Shown: positions 26,268 through 35,270 of the stretch, piece by piece
How positions within the stretch are numbered: the first letter of the stretch is position 1
Layout: each line of letters opens with the position of its first letter
From: Armatimonadota bacterium
GTDB lineage: Bacteria > Armatimonadota > UBA5829 > DSUL01
Assembly: GCA_020846715.1 (NCBI GenBank)
Contig: JADLDK010000050.1
Coordinates: 100,503-164,502 of the forward strand
Direction: 5' to 3'
Length of the DNA stretch: 64,000 nt
Made by a program: the position numbers and the translations under genes
The notes under the pieces: model-generated
What the model was told of the DNA's origin: nothing
Database searches by the model: none
The model's input: only the letters and a program-made list of their open reading frames with translations

Positions 26268-28733
26268 TCATTCTAACACCAGAACAGATTCTGTCTCAAC
26301 AAACGCCTGATCCAGGCTGTGAGACTCGACGCGGCTATCCCGTACAAGGCTGCTCGCAGAGACAGAATCATAATCTACCCAGATGGTGCGATCGACCATA
26401 TCGTGAATCGTCTCGATATGTGTAATCAGCAGGATTTGCTCGAAGCGCCCTTTCAGGTTTTGCAGTAGCGAGATAACGTTCTCGCGGCGGCCTTCGTCCA
26501 AGGATCCGAACACTTCGTCGAGCACCAGCAACCCCAGGTCCACCCCTGCTCTTTCCGCTATCATCTGGGAGATCGCCAGACGCATTGAAAGATGCAGAAT
26601 GTCCTCCTCACCACCTGAGATAACGGGCTTGTACTCGCCGTCATCAAACAGGCGAGGAGTGTAGTCTTCACCGAGGTCCACCTCATTGTAGCGCCCGTCG
26701 GTTATCTGCGCTATCAGCTCACTGGCAGATTCGGATAAACGCGGACGTATCTGACTGTTGAGCTCGCCTCGAAAACCGTCGAACGCTGCTGTCAGAAAAT
26801 CCAGATAGCGATGAGACTCACGGCTTTCTTCCAGCCGTTTTGCGTGAGCGCGATAGTCGTCCTCTCTTTGTTTACACGCCGCCAGGTCTTTCTGCGCCGC
26901 CACTACCTGCCCGTCCGCGCGCACAACGGCGTTCTGAGTTTCCGCCGCCCGTTCGCTCAGATCTTGCCACGTAGCTGTCAGTTTTGCGTGTTCGTCCGCG
27001 TCAAACGCCAGCTCAGTCAGGGCGGTGGTCTTCAAGGAGAGGGCTTGTGTGGCAGCGTCGAGACTCTCCTGCTGCTCTGCAAGTTCCAGGGCGACACTGT
27101 CGCGACGGCTGAGTTGCGCCTGGAGTTCCTGCGAGCGCTTGCGCACAGGTTTCAGCTCAAAGCCGCGCTTTCCCAGCTGTTCAAACTCCTGCGCGTCAAA
27201 ACCACCCGGAAGCTCTGCAAGCCGCTTCTGCGCCGTTTGTATTCGCTCTCGCACATCAGCCGCGCGCTGGCGTTCCTTTTTGAGATCCTCACCTGCCTTG
27301 CGGGCTGCATACTCTTCTTTGCGCGCTTCAACCAGACCGTTCTCCGTATCCTGAATTGTCTGCTTCAGAGTGATGATAGGTTCAGAATCGGTCTGCACAT
27401 TCTTCAGGCGGATATGCAACTTCGTGATGGAAGCGGAAAAATCGGCAATCCGCTCGCGCATCTGCTCCGTTACCCGGTCGAACTCCCCCTCCAGTGCCCT
27501 TTCGCAGGTTGGGCATACTCCGTCCGGCCCAGCTTGAAGAAGTTGACCAAGATGTTCTTCTTCCTCCCGGACGCGCGTCTCCAGTGAGTCTACTTCAGCG
27601 CTTGTTCTTGCCTTTTGCTCTACTGTTTCCCGCTCTAATTCCTGCAGACGACGCTTCGAAGATTCGAGTCGCTCCTGTAGTTCTGAAATGCGCTTCTGGA
27701 CCGCCGGCAACCCCGCAAAACGGCTCTCAAGTTCAGTGGCAGAATTAAGGAACTGCGAAAGGTCTTGTGTGCTGGAACTTACGGTCTCTTCCAAACCGTG
27801 GCGTTCTACGTCGGCGACCTGCAGGATTCTCAGCTCTTCGTAGCGGCTCTTGAGTTCATCATACTCTTTGAGCGCAGGCTCCAGAGTCTGCAGTTCCCTG
27901 TCTGCCTGATCAATCTCCGCAAGTTCCCTCTGCGCTCGCTGCACAGACTTCTCGCAGCTTGCTCGCTGCGTCTCCAGCACGCGCGCATCCGCCACATACC
28001 CGTTATGCTGCTTCTCCCTTGCATCTGAAGCGTTCTTAAGCGGTTCAATCTCTTTCAGCGCTGTCTGCGTTCTGACTTTCTCCCCGGCTGCTTGTTTGGC
28101 GCCTGTCTGAGCCGCCGCCAGAGCCGCTTCAGCCTCGGCTTTCTGGCGCTTGATCTCCTCGATGTCCCCCAGCCCGCGCTCCAGGGTCTCCGTATCGCGC
28201 CGCACAGCGAGCTTTTCGTCATTGGCCATTTGACGCGCGCGCGTCAGGCGCTCATATCCGAGAAGTCTGCTGATGTACTGCTGACGCGCCGGGCCCGACA
28301 CATCCTGGAGAAACGCCAGGTCCTTTTGACCTGTGAAAAAGCTGGTGAAGAATGCCTGGGCGTCCATTTTGAGCAGGGCCGAGACCGCCCTGGTAACAGG
28401 CTCCGTGCCCGTGTGTGTCTTGTTTGAACCGATCAGCAGCGCCGCGTCATTCAGCCGGCGCACTACGGTGTAGTTCTGTCCGCTCAGCTCAAAAGTCAGA
28501 TGGACTTCCGTGTGGTCTGATGCTCTGGCGCCCCGCGAGCGAAGCGTCTCCGCCTTGCCGCGATCCATCCGCTGCACTGCCTTCTGTCCGTACAAGGCCC
28601 AGGCGATACTCTCAAGCAGAGTGGTCTTACCCGAGCCATTCCGGCCCAGGATACCCGTGATGCCATCAAAGAATTGCACAGTAGTATCGCGGTGCTGCCG
28701 GAAGTTGGCCAGCTTCAACTCAAGCAGCTTCAT
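26268..28733 (-). CDS. Rad50/SbcC-like SMC ATPase
   Basis: An 821-residue ATPase of the MRN/SbcCD complex. Walker A is GRNGSGKTT at residues 30-38; long coiled coils run from about 165 to 400 and 415 to 660; the zinc hook CPTC is Cys407/Cys410; the ABC signature (SGGEEDILHLSMR) is near 715 and Walker B (LLVLDEVFGSLDE) near 745. With Mre11 it tethers and processes DNA ends. The length, about 820 residues, is closer to archaeal Rad50 (about 880) than to E. coli SbcC (about 1,050). Its start overlaps the mre11-like stop by four bases. Confidence 0.92.
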   Translation of the reverse strand: MKLLELKLANFRQHRDTTVQFFDGITGILGRNGSGKTTLLESIAWALYGQKAVQRMDRGKAETLRSRGARASDHTEVHLTFELSGQNYTVVRRLNDAALLIGSNKTHTGTEPVTRAVSALLKMDAQAFFTSFFTGQKDLAFLQDVSGPARQQYISRLLGYERLTRARQMANDEKLAVRRDTETLERGLGDIEEIKRQKAEAEAALAAAQTGAKQAAGEKVRTQTALKEIEPLKNASDAREKQHNGYVADARVLETQRASCEKSVQRAQRELAEIDQADRELQTLEPALKEYDELKSRYEELRILQVADVERHGLEETVSSSTQDLSQFLNSATELESRFAGLPAVQKRISELQERLESSKRRLQELERETVEQKARTSAEVDSLETRVREEEEHLGQLLQAGPDGVCPTCERALEGEFDRVTEQMRERIADFSASITKLHIRLKNVQTDSEPIITLKQTIQDTENGLVEARKEEYAARKAGEDLKKERQRAADVRERIQTAQKRLAELPGGFDAQEFEQLGKRGFELKPVRKRSQELQAQLSRRDSVALELAEQQESLDAATQALSLKTTALTELAFDADEHAKLTATWQDLSERAAETQNAVVRADGQVVAAQKDLAACKQREDDYRAHAKRLEESRESHRYLDFLTAAFDGFRGELNSQIRPRLSESASELIAQITDGRYNEVDLGEDYTPRLFDDGEYKPVISGGEEDILHLSMRLAISQMIAERAGVDLGLLVLDEVFGSLDEGRRENVISLLQNLKGRFEQILLITHIETIHDMVDRTIWVDYDSVSASSLVRDSRVESHSLDQAFVETESVLVLE

Positions 28734-29899
28734 AGACCAACCTCAGCTTCCGCTGCCTGCCGCAAAAAAGTGTTCCCCAGCTCGACAAGCCGGGACCGCT
28801 CAATACCGCGCGGGACATCCTCCATTCCGCCCGCATAATCTTCCCATTCCAACTCAAGGGGTCTCGCGCCGCCGCCAGGAGTCCGGCCTAACGCTCTGTG
28901 CGTCTCAGGCTGGGGACGAAAAACAACGTCCAGGTGGAGGGCGTCGTTTTTAAGCGATCGCAAACGTTGCCAGTCCAGCTCCTTTTGGAGAGCGCGCGGA
29001 AATGCCTCCACCACAATTCGCAGAATCTTCTCGTTGAGTCCGCCAGGCACAGACGCCAGGCGCGCGTCAATACCCTCCATAACCTCCGCAGCGGAAAGCG
29101 ATTCTGCGTTGAGGACTCCGAGATCACGCACGTAACGCAGGTCAGGCGTCTCGAAGAAGTCCGCTTTTCCCGCGTCTGTGTCGTAGAGGACAAACCCCTT
29201 TGGAGATGGGCGGCCGCGAGCTCCCGGACACTCCTCCCAGATGTTGGTGCTCGTGTACTCGATTGAGCCGGCGTAGTACGCATTTGGCTCCAACTCGCAC
29301 CGGATGTGATAGTGCCCGAAGGCGGCATAGTTCCACTCTTCAAAATGAAACTCAGAGGGATGAGCCTGAAGCGCTTCTGAGTCCCTGCTGCGCACCACAC
29401 CCTGGACTGTTCCATGCACTGTCAGAATGTTGGTGGACGGCCCGGCCTCTGGACGGAGAAGGTATTGGGCGCGATCCTCAAGGGCAAAGTAGGGCAGGCA
29501 ATAGACGGCGCAGTCCAGCTCCGGAAAGGCCACAGCGTGGTAGCCATGATGACGGATAAAGACATTTGGAATGGAATCAAACAGATCCAGAATGCAGCCG
29601 GTATCTACGGACTTGGGCGTGTCGTGATTGCCTCCGATGATAACCAGAGGCGCGGGGGTCTGGTTTCGAAAATCCCGCAACAGACGGTATGCATTGTTGA
29701 TTGTGTAGTTGCTGGGGCGGACACTGTGGAAAAGGTCGCCTGCGATGATAACAATGTCAGGATTGAGATCAATGACGCGTTGAAGAACGCTCTGGAAGGC
29801 TTTGAAAACGTCCACTTCACGCCTGTTCAACCCTGCCGAAGTTGTGCGTGTATAAGCCCGATAGCCCAGATGAACGTCAGCGAGATGCGCGATTCTCAC
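28730..29899 (-). CDS. Mre11/SbcD-like nuclease
   Basis: A 389-residue calcineurin-like nuclease. Metal-site motifs are Asp8-x-His10 (LADVHLG), Asp55 (AGDLFHS), Asn91-His92-Asp93 (GGNHDT), and later HGTVQG and GHYH. It forms the nuclease half of the Mre11-Rad50 complex, with 3-to-5-prime exonuclease and hairpin-opening activity in the family. It begins at a GTG three bases after the herA stop and overlaps rad50 by four bases, so all four repair proteins are made from one message. Confidence 0.92.
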   Translation of the reverse strand: MRIAHLADVHLGYRAYTRTTSAGLNRREVDVFKAFQSVLQRVIDLNPDIVIIAGDLFHSVRPSNYTINNAYRLLRDFRNQTPAPLVIIGGNHDTPKSVDTGCILDLFDSIPNVFIRHHGYHAVAFPELDCAVYCLPYFALEDRAQYLLRPEAGPSTNILTVHGTVQGVVRSRDSEALQAHPSEFHFEEWNYAAFGHYHIRCELEPNAYYAGSIEYTSTNIWEECPGARGRPSPKGFVLYDTDAGKADFFETPDLRYVRDLGVLNAESLSAAEVMEGIDARLASVPGGLNEKILRIVVEAFPRALQKELDWQRLRSLKNDALHLDVVFRPQPETHRALGRTPGGGARPLELEWEDYAGGMEDVPRGIERSRLVELGNTFLRQAAEAEVGL

Positions 29900-29902
29900 A
29901 GC

Positions 29903-31939
29903 TCAGTCCGCAAAGGGATCATCGAGACTTACCGGAGCAGGGGCTCCAAATCCGTGGGGCGTTGAAGCGCCTGGCTGCTGCCTGTCCGCCCTCTTGCGGC
30001 AGGTATTCCGGAACGCCTCCATCGGGTCTTCCGGGCGGCCAAGCTTGACCCGATTGAAGGCCTCAAGAGCAGATTCCACGCCAGTCTGCTCAACTGCCTC
30101 CCTGACCTGATTTCGCTGAACTGCCGGATTGAGCCGTTTGAACTCCTGAAAAATGACCTCTTCCACCGTCATATCCGCTGCCGTCGGGAAAAGCCTGACA
30201 CCGTCTGCGCCGCGCAGTACATTTGGTCTCGGAAACTTCACAAAGATAGCCTGGCTGAAGTGTGGGTGGCGTACCATGAGCTGCCCTTTGGAAAGAGTGG
30301 CCAGCTTCTCCCGCTCCGCGCGCGTCAACACCTGGTAGCCCGGCGTCGCCAACTCGTCCATATCCATCCGCCCGTAGATGCTGGTCCCGGAATTGCCGAC
30401 AATGCGCTTGTGAACCTGGCTGCGGAACTGCTGTGCGCTGAATAGCACCAGCCCCAGATACCTCCCGCGCTCAGATATCTCCAGCAATGTTTTCTTGAGA
30501 TAGGTCTCTGGGCCGTCGCTGGGTGCGTACTTGTTCAGCTCATCCACAACAACGATACACTTCTCCACGCCCAGCGTTTTCTTTTCCAGATGCTCGCGGA
30601 GTTCGTTGACGACGCGCGTGACAACCAGATCCTGACCCTGCGCGTCCATCCCCGCGATGTCGATTACGTAAACCGTCCTGTCTTCAAAGGAACCCCAGGG
30701 AAGATCAGCGCGGTTCTCATCACCCACAAGCAGACCCTTATAGCGGGTGACAAGGTTGGAGAGGCGATTGTGGACTTTGCGGATCGTCGCGATATGGTGA
30801 GTGCGGTACTGATCCTGTCCCTTGTCACGCCCCTCACCCTCCATCAGCTTCATGACACGCTCAAACCACCTCTCAAGGTCTGCGAATGTCTGCACGCGGA
30901 TGGACGGCCCGTTGTCCCCTATGTCAAAACCGTTCTTCGCGTTGATTACCTGCTGATTGATAAACTGAATCAGAGCATCCGCTTTCGCGTCCACATCGTC
31001 GCGGTTGAGCACGACTTCAGCGAACTTGAAGACGTCCGTAAGTCCCCACGCAAGCGGAGCGACGTTGCCGGATATCTCCAGATTGTTGCGCAGAGTGTTG
31101 AGGTTGTAGCCGTCCTCTTTGTAAGGCGCGAAGTAACGAACATTAGCAAATGGCTGACAGGGAACTTTGAGCGCGTCATACAGAGCTCGATCTGTCTCCG
31201 CCAGACCGGATATCTCCAGCTCTTCGTATCGTGAAGCCAGCGCGTGGTCAGAGTCAACATCAGACGCATGATCCAGGAAGAGCATGTCGTGCCCTTTGAC
31301 ATTGAAACAGACGCAGGCGACCTCGGGAACATTGCTGGCAAAGATGCTCTGCAGCAGAAACTCGATGGAGCTGGTCTTGGTGGCCAGTCCGGACACGCCA
31401 GTCAGATTCACATGAGCGGCTTCAGGCCCGAGGAGGAACTCTGCGTCCAGATAGACAGGACAGTGAATATCTCCGTTCTGATAGGCTCCTACTGCAACGC
31501 CCGTTTTCTCCGCATAACCGTCCGATCGCAGCGCACGCGTCACGGCGGCATCGTCAGCGAGATAAACGGGCCCGACCGGCACAGGCTGCACCGGCTCTTC
31601 TGGCTCGATGCGCAGTACAGCAGCCGTATAGCAGCGGATTTCCGGCCGCTGAGTCATTGGCTGGGTGGTTGGATCACCTTCCAGGCCAATATAGTCATAA
31701 AGTGGAGAGGCGAGGTCTGTAAACGACCACCCTTCCACCACAACCCCGTAGACTGTGACGTCCGAAGTCTCCACAAGAACCAGAGTGCCGATACCGACAG
31801 GAGAGCGCACGGCTGTCCAGAAATGAAACTCGTACGCGGTGTTGGGCTTCTGCTCAGTGGCGACAACCCGGCCAACCTGTGTCAATTCAGACGTCTGTTT
31901 TTCCGATGGGTCAATCAAAATCTTCGTCCCTCCACTCAT
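29903..31939 (-). CDS. HerA-like hexameric DNA-translocase ATPase
   Basis: A 678-residue protein with an N-terminal HAS-barrel-like region (about 10-125, with repeated short strands) and a RecA/FtsK-type ATPase core. The P-loop is GVSGLATKTSS at residues 181-191; it has the Lys-Thr pair, but the Gly just before the Lys is Thr. Walker B is CIVVVDELNK (Asp466-Glu467). HerA works with NurA to unwind and resect DNA ends. The TGATG junction with nurA upstream, and the mre11 gene three bases downstream, strongly support this. Related ATPases also occur in antiphage systems. Confidence 0.85.
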   Translation of the reverse strand: MSGGTKILIDPSEKQTSELTQVGRVVATEQKPNTAYEFHFWTAVRSPVGIGTLVLVETSDVTVYGVVVEGWSFTDLASPLYDYIGLEGDPTTQPMTQRPEIRCYTAAVLRIEPEEPVQPVPVGPVYLADDAAVTRALRSDGYAEKTGVAVGAYQNGDIHCPVYLDAEFLLGPEAAHVNLTGVSGLATKTSSIEFLLQSIFASNVPEVACVCFNVKGHDMLFLDHASDVDSDHALASRYEELEISGLAETDRALYDALKVPCQPFANVRYFAPYKEDGYNLNTLRNNLEISGNVAPLAWGLTDVFKFAEVVLNRDDVDAKADALIQFINQQVINAKNGFDIGDNGPSIRVQTFADLERWFERVMKLMEGEGRDKGQDQYRTHHIATIRKVHNRLSNLVTRYKGLLVGDENRADLPWGSFEDRTVYVIDIAGMDAQGQDLVVTRVVNELREHLEKKTLGVEKCIVVVDELNKYAPSDGPETYLKKTLLEISERGRYLGLVLFSAQQFRSQVHKRIVGNSGTSIYGRMDMDELATPGYQVLTRAEREKLATLSKGQLMVRHPHFSQAIFVKFPRPNVLRGADGVRLFPTAADMTVEEVIFQEFKRLNPAVQRNQVREAVEQTGVESALEAFNRVKLGRPEDPMEAFRNTCRKRADRQQPGASTPHGFGAPAPVSLDDPFAD

Positions 31940-32940
31940 CAGGATACCAGCGCCTCAATGTGCGCCCGGCTCGGCGCAAGAGCCTTCAGATACTGCTCAC
32001 AGTCGTAGATCGGATAGATCATCCTGTCCCACCGGGCATCCGGAAGGCTCAGAGGAGAGCGCTCGGCCATAAGCCACGCTGAGATTTCATCCGCCATACT
32101 TAGCGTGCCAACCTCCGCGCACGCCTCCAGCCGCACAAGACCAAACGTCGGATCGCGTCCGGTATCGTCGTGCAGTCGCAGATACCAGGAGTACACCGGC
32201 TCCAGATTTGGAACTCTCGGTCGGAAGACGCTGGTACGCTGACCAACTTTAAGGTTGAGAATCAAGCGGTAGTCGTCGCCCTCAAAGTAGCGCGCCAGAT
32301 GGCTCTTGATCACTCCAACCACACGCTCTTGAGCGCCTTTTCTGAAGGAGGACGACAGGGCGCCGTCCACCAGCAGCCAGTCTCGATCACTGGAAAAGGC
32401 GCCCCAGGACTGCAGGAGATCAGCTTCCTGCTCTGCCCGGCGGTTGCTGACGGCGTTGAATGCCTGGCGTTGAACGTCAAAGGTATTGTCGCTGACAGTT
32501 TCCGACCCTTTCAGCGGACGAACATCGTGAACTCTCAGCCCCTCATAGCGCTTGAAAGATGTTGGAGAAAGCAGCTCGAACGGAAAGTACAGTCCATGCT
32601 CTGAACAGGTCAAAGCTTGCACGGGGCACATTAGCTGATCTTCAGAACGGCGGCGCACGCACGCAGCCACATATCCCCAAACAACTGGAATACAGTCGCT
32701 GTACAACAGAACGCGGCGACGCTCAATACCGTCCAGAAAATGCGTGAACGAGGAGCGCCCGCCTTTGGGCACATCGTGCGATGCCAGCACACTCCCTTCG
32801 ACAATGTCAGAGCGGTGCGTCCTTGGCTCGCGCTCCGGGAGTGAAAGCGTCTCATCAGTCAAAGACTCAGTTCTCAGCAGACGCACAGTGGGGTTGCGCT
32901 TGCAGTCCTTTATCAGACTCTCCAAACCGCTCAGACTCAA
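31939..32940 (-). CDS. NurA-like nuclease
   Basis: A 333-residue protein. Overall similarity is low, but the NurA layout is visible: a first metal-site Asp in FLDGIERRR (Asp70), a second in DWLLVDGALSS (Asp192), a basic segment with conserved Lys (GVIKSHLARYF) and a C-terminal YPIYDCEQYLKAL motif. NurA is a 5-to-3-prime nuclease whose activity depends on HerA. The start is TTG with a strong GGGAGG site. Position as the first gene of nurA-herA-mre11-rad50 is the best support for the call. Confidence 0.78.
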   Translation of the reverse strand: MSLSGLESLIKDCKRNPTVRLLRTESLTDETLSLPEREPRTHRSDIVEGSVLASHDVPKGGRSSFTHFLDGIERRRVLLYSDCIPVVWGYVAACVRRRSEDQLMCPVQALTCSEHGLYFPFELLSPTSFKRYEGLRVHDVRPLKGSETVSDNTFDVQRQAFNAVSNRRAEQEADLLQSWGAFSSDRDWLLVDGALSSSFRKGAQERVVGVIKSHLARYFEGDDYRLILNLKVGQRTSVFRPRVPNLEPVYSWYLRLHDDTGRDPTFGLVRLEACAEVGTLSMADEISAWLMAERSPLSLPDARWDRMIYPIYDCEQYLKALAPSRAHIEALVS

Positions 32941-33051
32941 AACACCTCCCTGCCTTTACTGTTCACACCGCCCAAGGTACGTACACCTGTTCGCAATGCT
33001 GATGTTACCCGTTCACAGTCCAAATGGCAACAGCAGTACGCACGGAGGATG

Positions 33052-33942
33052 TCACGGCCGCAACAGCCGCTTCAGCCCGTCAGAAAACGGAATCAGCGTG
33101 AGGCCAAACACCTCCTGCGCGGCATTGTGATCTGTGACGTTGTCCTCGCGTAGCATGATAAGCTGGTCAGTCGTCAGTGGGAATCGTGTTGTGACGCGCG
33201 AGGCGGCTCGCACGAAGGGGCCTATGAGCCACAGAGGCAGATGCACACGCGGCTTGCGATATCCCATCTGGCGAGCCATAGTCCGGACGATATCGACAAA
33301 ACGCAACTGCTGCGGACCTCCAAGCTCATAGATTTGACCCGCGTGCCCCTCTTCCGTACCCGCCGCGAGAAAGCAGGCGGTGACATCCTCTATGGCGACA
33401 GGCTGTATCAGATGCGATCCCGATCCCACAATGGGAACGACCGGTGCGCGGCTGATGAGATCCTTGAGCATTGTAGTGAACCCGTCGCCGCGTCCGAAGA
33501 TCACTGAGGGCCGGAAAATGGTCCATGCCATGGCGCTTGCGCGCACGCTTTCTTCCGCTCGCCACTTCGTCTGATGATACAGGCTTTTTGCCCCGGGGCG
33601 CACGCCGAGACTGCTCATTTGTATAAAGCGCGGGACACCAGACTGCTCTGCCGCTCTGAGCACATTATCCGTCCCCTCAGCGTGAATGCGCTCGAACGTC
33701 GCATCGGCGACCTCGCGGATAATGCCGACGAGATTTACTACGAGCTCGCAGCCGTCGAAGACCCCTTTCAGGCTGTCAGGATTGGTGATGTCGCCTTCCC
33801 GAAGCCTGATTGGACCGCCTGGCAGTGTGCTGCTCGCCTCTCCGCGCCGCACGAGGCAGACAACGCTGTGACCGCCATTGACGAACCGTCGAACCATGTG
33901 AGATCCGACAAACCCCGTGGCTCCGGTAAAACCGACCTTCAC
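33052..33942 (-). CDS. NAD(P)-dependent epimerase/dehydratase (extended/atypical SDR, NDUFA9-like)
   Basis: A 296-residue Rossmann protein. The nucleotide motif GATGFVGSH is at residues 7-15; the catalytic-type YHQTK lies at about 141-145 after a Ser pair (QMSSLG). Length and pattern fit atypical SDRs related to the complex I NDUFA9 subunit or NmrA-like proteins that act on sugar nucleotides or quinone-linked substrates. The GTG start overlaps the stop of the glycerate kinase gene by four bases. The substrate cannot be determined from the sequence. Confidence 0.85.
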   Translation of the reverse strand: MKVGFTGATGFVGSHMVRRFVNGGHSVVCLVRRGEASSTLPGGPIRLREGDITNPDSLKGVFDGCELVVNLVGIIREVADATFERIHAEGTDNVLRAAEQSGVPRFIQMSSLGVRPGAKSLYHQTKWRAEESVRASAMAWTIFRPSVIFGRGDGFTTMLKDLISRAPVVPIVGSGSHLIQPVAIEDVTACFLAAGTEEGHAGQIYELGGPQQLRFVDIVRTMARQMGYRKPRVHLPLWLIGPFVRAASRVTTRFPLTTDQLIMLREDNVTDHNAAQEVFGLTLIPFSDGLKRLLRP

Positions 33943-35096
33943 TGGTTCAACCCGCCACAGCCATTCTGCGCGGAGGCGACCAGAAGCCCGCCGAGAGCTC
34001 GAGCAGATTTTTCAACCAGGACGCCCGCTTCCGCCATTGCAGAGGCAATATCCCGTGGGCCGTCACTAACCGACAGCACACACGCTGCTCCCATGCCGTA
34101 CAGCGCCTCAATTTCACCTTGTACAGCGCCGGAGAGCACGATACACGGGACGTTCTCGCTCTTTGCCAGCTTCAGTACGCCCGCCACCGCCTTCCCGCTC
34201 AAGGTCTGTGCGTCCGTGCATCCTTCTCCTGTGATTATCCAATCCGCCTGCCTGATTCTGTCGCGAAGAGTCAGCGCTTCCGCAACTACTTCTATTCCTG
34301 GCAGAAGTCGGGCGCCGCAGAAAGCCACCAGCCCTGCCCCGAGGCCACCGGCTGCTCCAGCTCCCGGAATGTCTCTGACATTGACACCCAGATCTCGATT
34401 GACAACCTCTGCGAACCGTTCCAGCGCTCCGTCGAGGAGAGCCACATCAGCCGCTGAGGCGCCTTTCTGCGGACCATACACCACAGCAGCGCCCGCGGGC
34501 CCAGTCAGGGGGTTGTCCACGTCACAAGCAACCAGAATCTCTGCCTCTCTAAGGCGAGAGTCTACCCCCTCAAGCTGAATCTCGGACAAACCAGCCAGCG
34601 CAGCGCCTCCGCAGCCTACTGGCCGGCCCGTTGAATCCAGCAGCCTCGCCCCAAGCGCCTGCGCCATTCCCGCTCCGCCATCAGTTGTGGCGCTGCCCCC
34701 AATGCCAATAATCAGACGTTTGGCGCCCACATCCAGCGCCGCCCGCATCAGCTCTCCGACCCCGTAAGTTGTGGCCTCCAGCGGCCGGAGAGCTTCCGGG
34801 TCAAGCAGTTCGAGACCCGCCGCCGAAGCCATTTCGACTACAGCCGTGCACCCGTCAGGCAGCAAGCCGTAGGCCGCGCGCACCTGCCGGCCCAACGGGT
34901 CCGTAACCTGCGTGTAAACCTGGCGTCCGCCGCCAGCCAGCATCGCGTCTACAAAACCTTCGCCTCCATCGGCCAGAGGAGCCAGATCACAGTCAATGCT
35001 GGAGGACGCGTCGCAGAGGCCTCGCTGCAGAGCGCGTGCGGCTTCAAGCGCGGTCAGCGAGCCTTTAAAGGAATCCGGGCAAATGAGAAATCTCAC
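33939..35096 (-). CDS. Glycerate kinase (GlxK/GarK family)
   Basis: A 385-residue type II glycerate 2-kinase, about the family's usual length. Family signatures are PDSFKGSLTALEAA at 8-21, LADGGEGF, IGIGGSATTDGGAG, GAGAAGGLGAG and TGEGCTDAQTLSGKA. It phosphorylates D-glycerate to 2-phosphoglycerate in glyoxylate or serine-derived carbon use. It starts with GTG and is followed in overlap by the epimerase gene. It is divergent from the tRNA-Arg promoter 35 bases away. Confidence 0.93.
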   Translation of the reverse strand: MRFLICPDSFKGSLTALEAARALQRGLCDASSSIDCDLAPLADGGEGFVDAMLAGGGRQVYTQVTDPLGRQVRAAYGLLPDGCTAVVEMASAAGLELLDPEALRPLEATTYGVGELMRAALDVGAKRLIIGIGGSATTDGGAGMAQALGARLLDSTGRPVGCGGAALAGLSEIQLEGVDSRLREAEILVACDVDNPLTGPAGAAVVYGPQKGASAADVALLDGALERFAEVVNRDLGVNVRDIPGAGAAGGLGAGLVAFCGARLLPGIEVVAEALTLRDRIRQADWIITGEGCTDAQTLSGKAVAGVLKLAKSENVPCIVLSGAVQGEIEALYGMGAACVLSVSDGPRDIASAMAEAGVLVEKSARALGGLLVASAQNGCGGLNQ

Positions 35097-35131
35097 TGTG
35101 CAGAGTCCCGCGTTGAGGTATCAGTGTTCTG

Positions 35132-35160
35132 TTGACGCGCAGGAGCATGGCTCATATAAT
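35132..35160 (+). promoter_or_regulatory. Sigma-70 promoter of tRNA-Arg
   Basis: TTGACG (35132-35137), a 17-base spacer and a perfect TATAAT (35155-35160), with the tRNA beginning 12 bases later. This is the best housekeeping promoter in the window and shows the canonical consensus is used here. Confidence 0.85.
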
Positions 35161-35172
35161 GCACAGCGTCGC

Positions 35173-35244
35173 GCCCCCGTAGCTCAGTGGATAGAGCGCG
35201 GGCCTCCGGAGCCCGAAGCGTAGGTTCGATCCCTACCGGGGGCG
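35173..35244 (+). tRNA. tRNA-Arg (anticodon CCG)
   Basis: A complete cloverleaf: acceptor GCCCCCG/CGGGGGC, D stem GCTC/GAGC with an 8-base loop, anticodon stem CGGGC/GCCCG with loop CTCCGGA (anticodon CCG, reads CGG), T stem GTAGG/CCTAC with loop TTCGATC, and discriminator G. The 3-prime CCA is not encoded and must be added after transcription. A small hairpin (TGCGC/GCGCA, 35249-35262) follows. Confidence 0.95.
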
Positions 35245-35270
35245 ATGTTGCGCCTTTGCGCATGCCTGCC

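Noticed and set aside
32975..32992. Near-palindrome around GTACGTAC upstream of nurA as an operator
   Set aside because: The symmetry is short and imperfect and could easily be chance.
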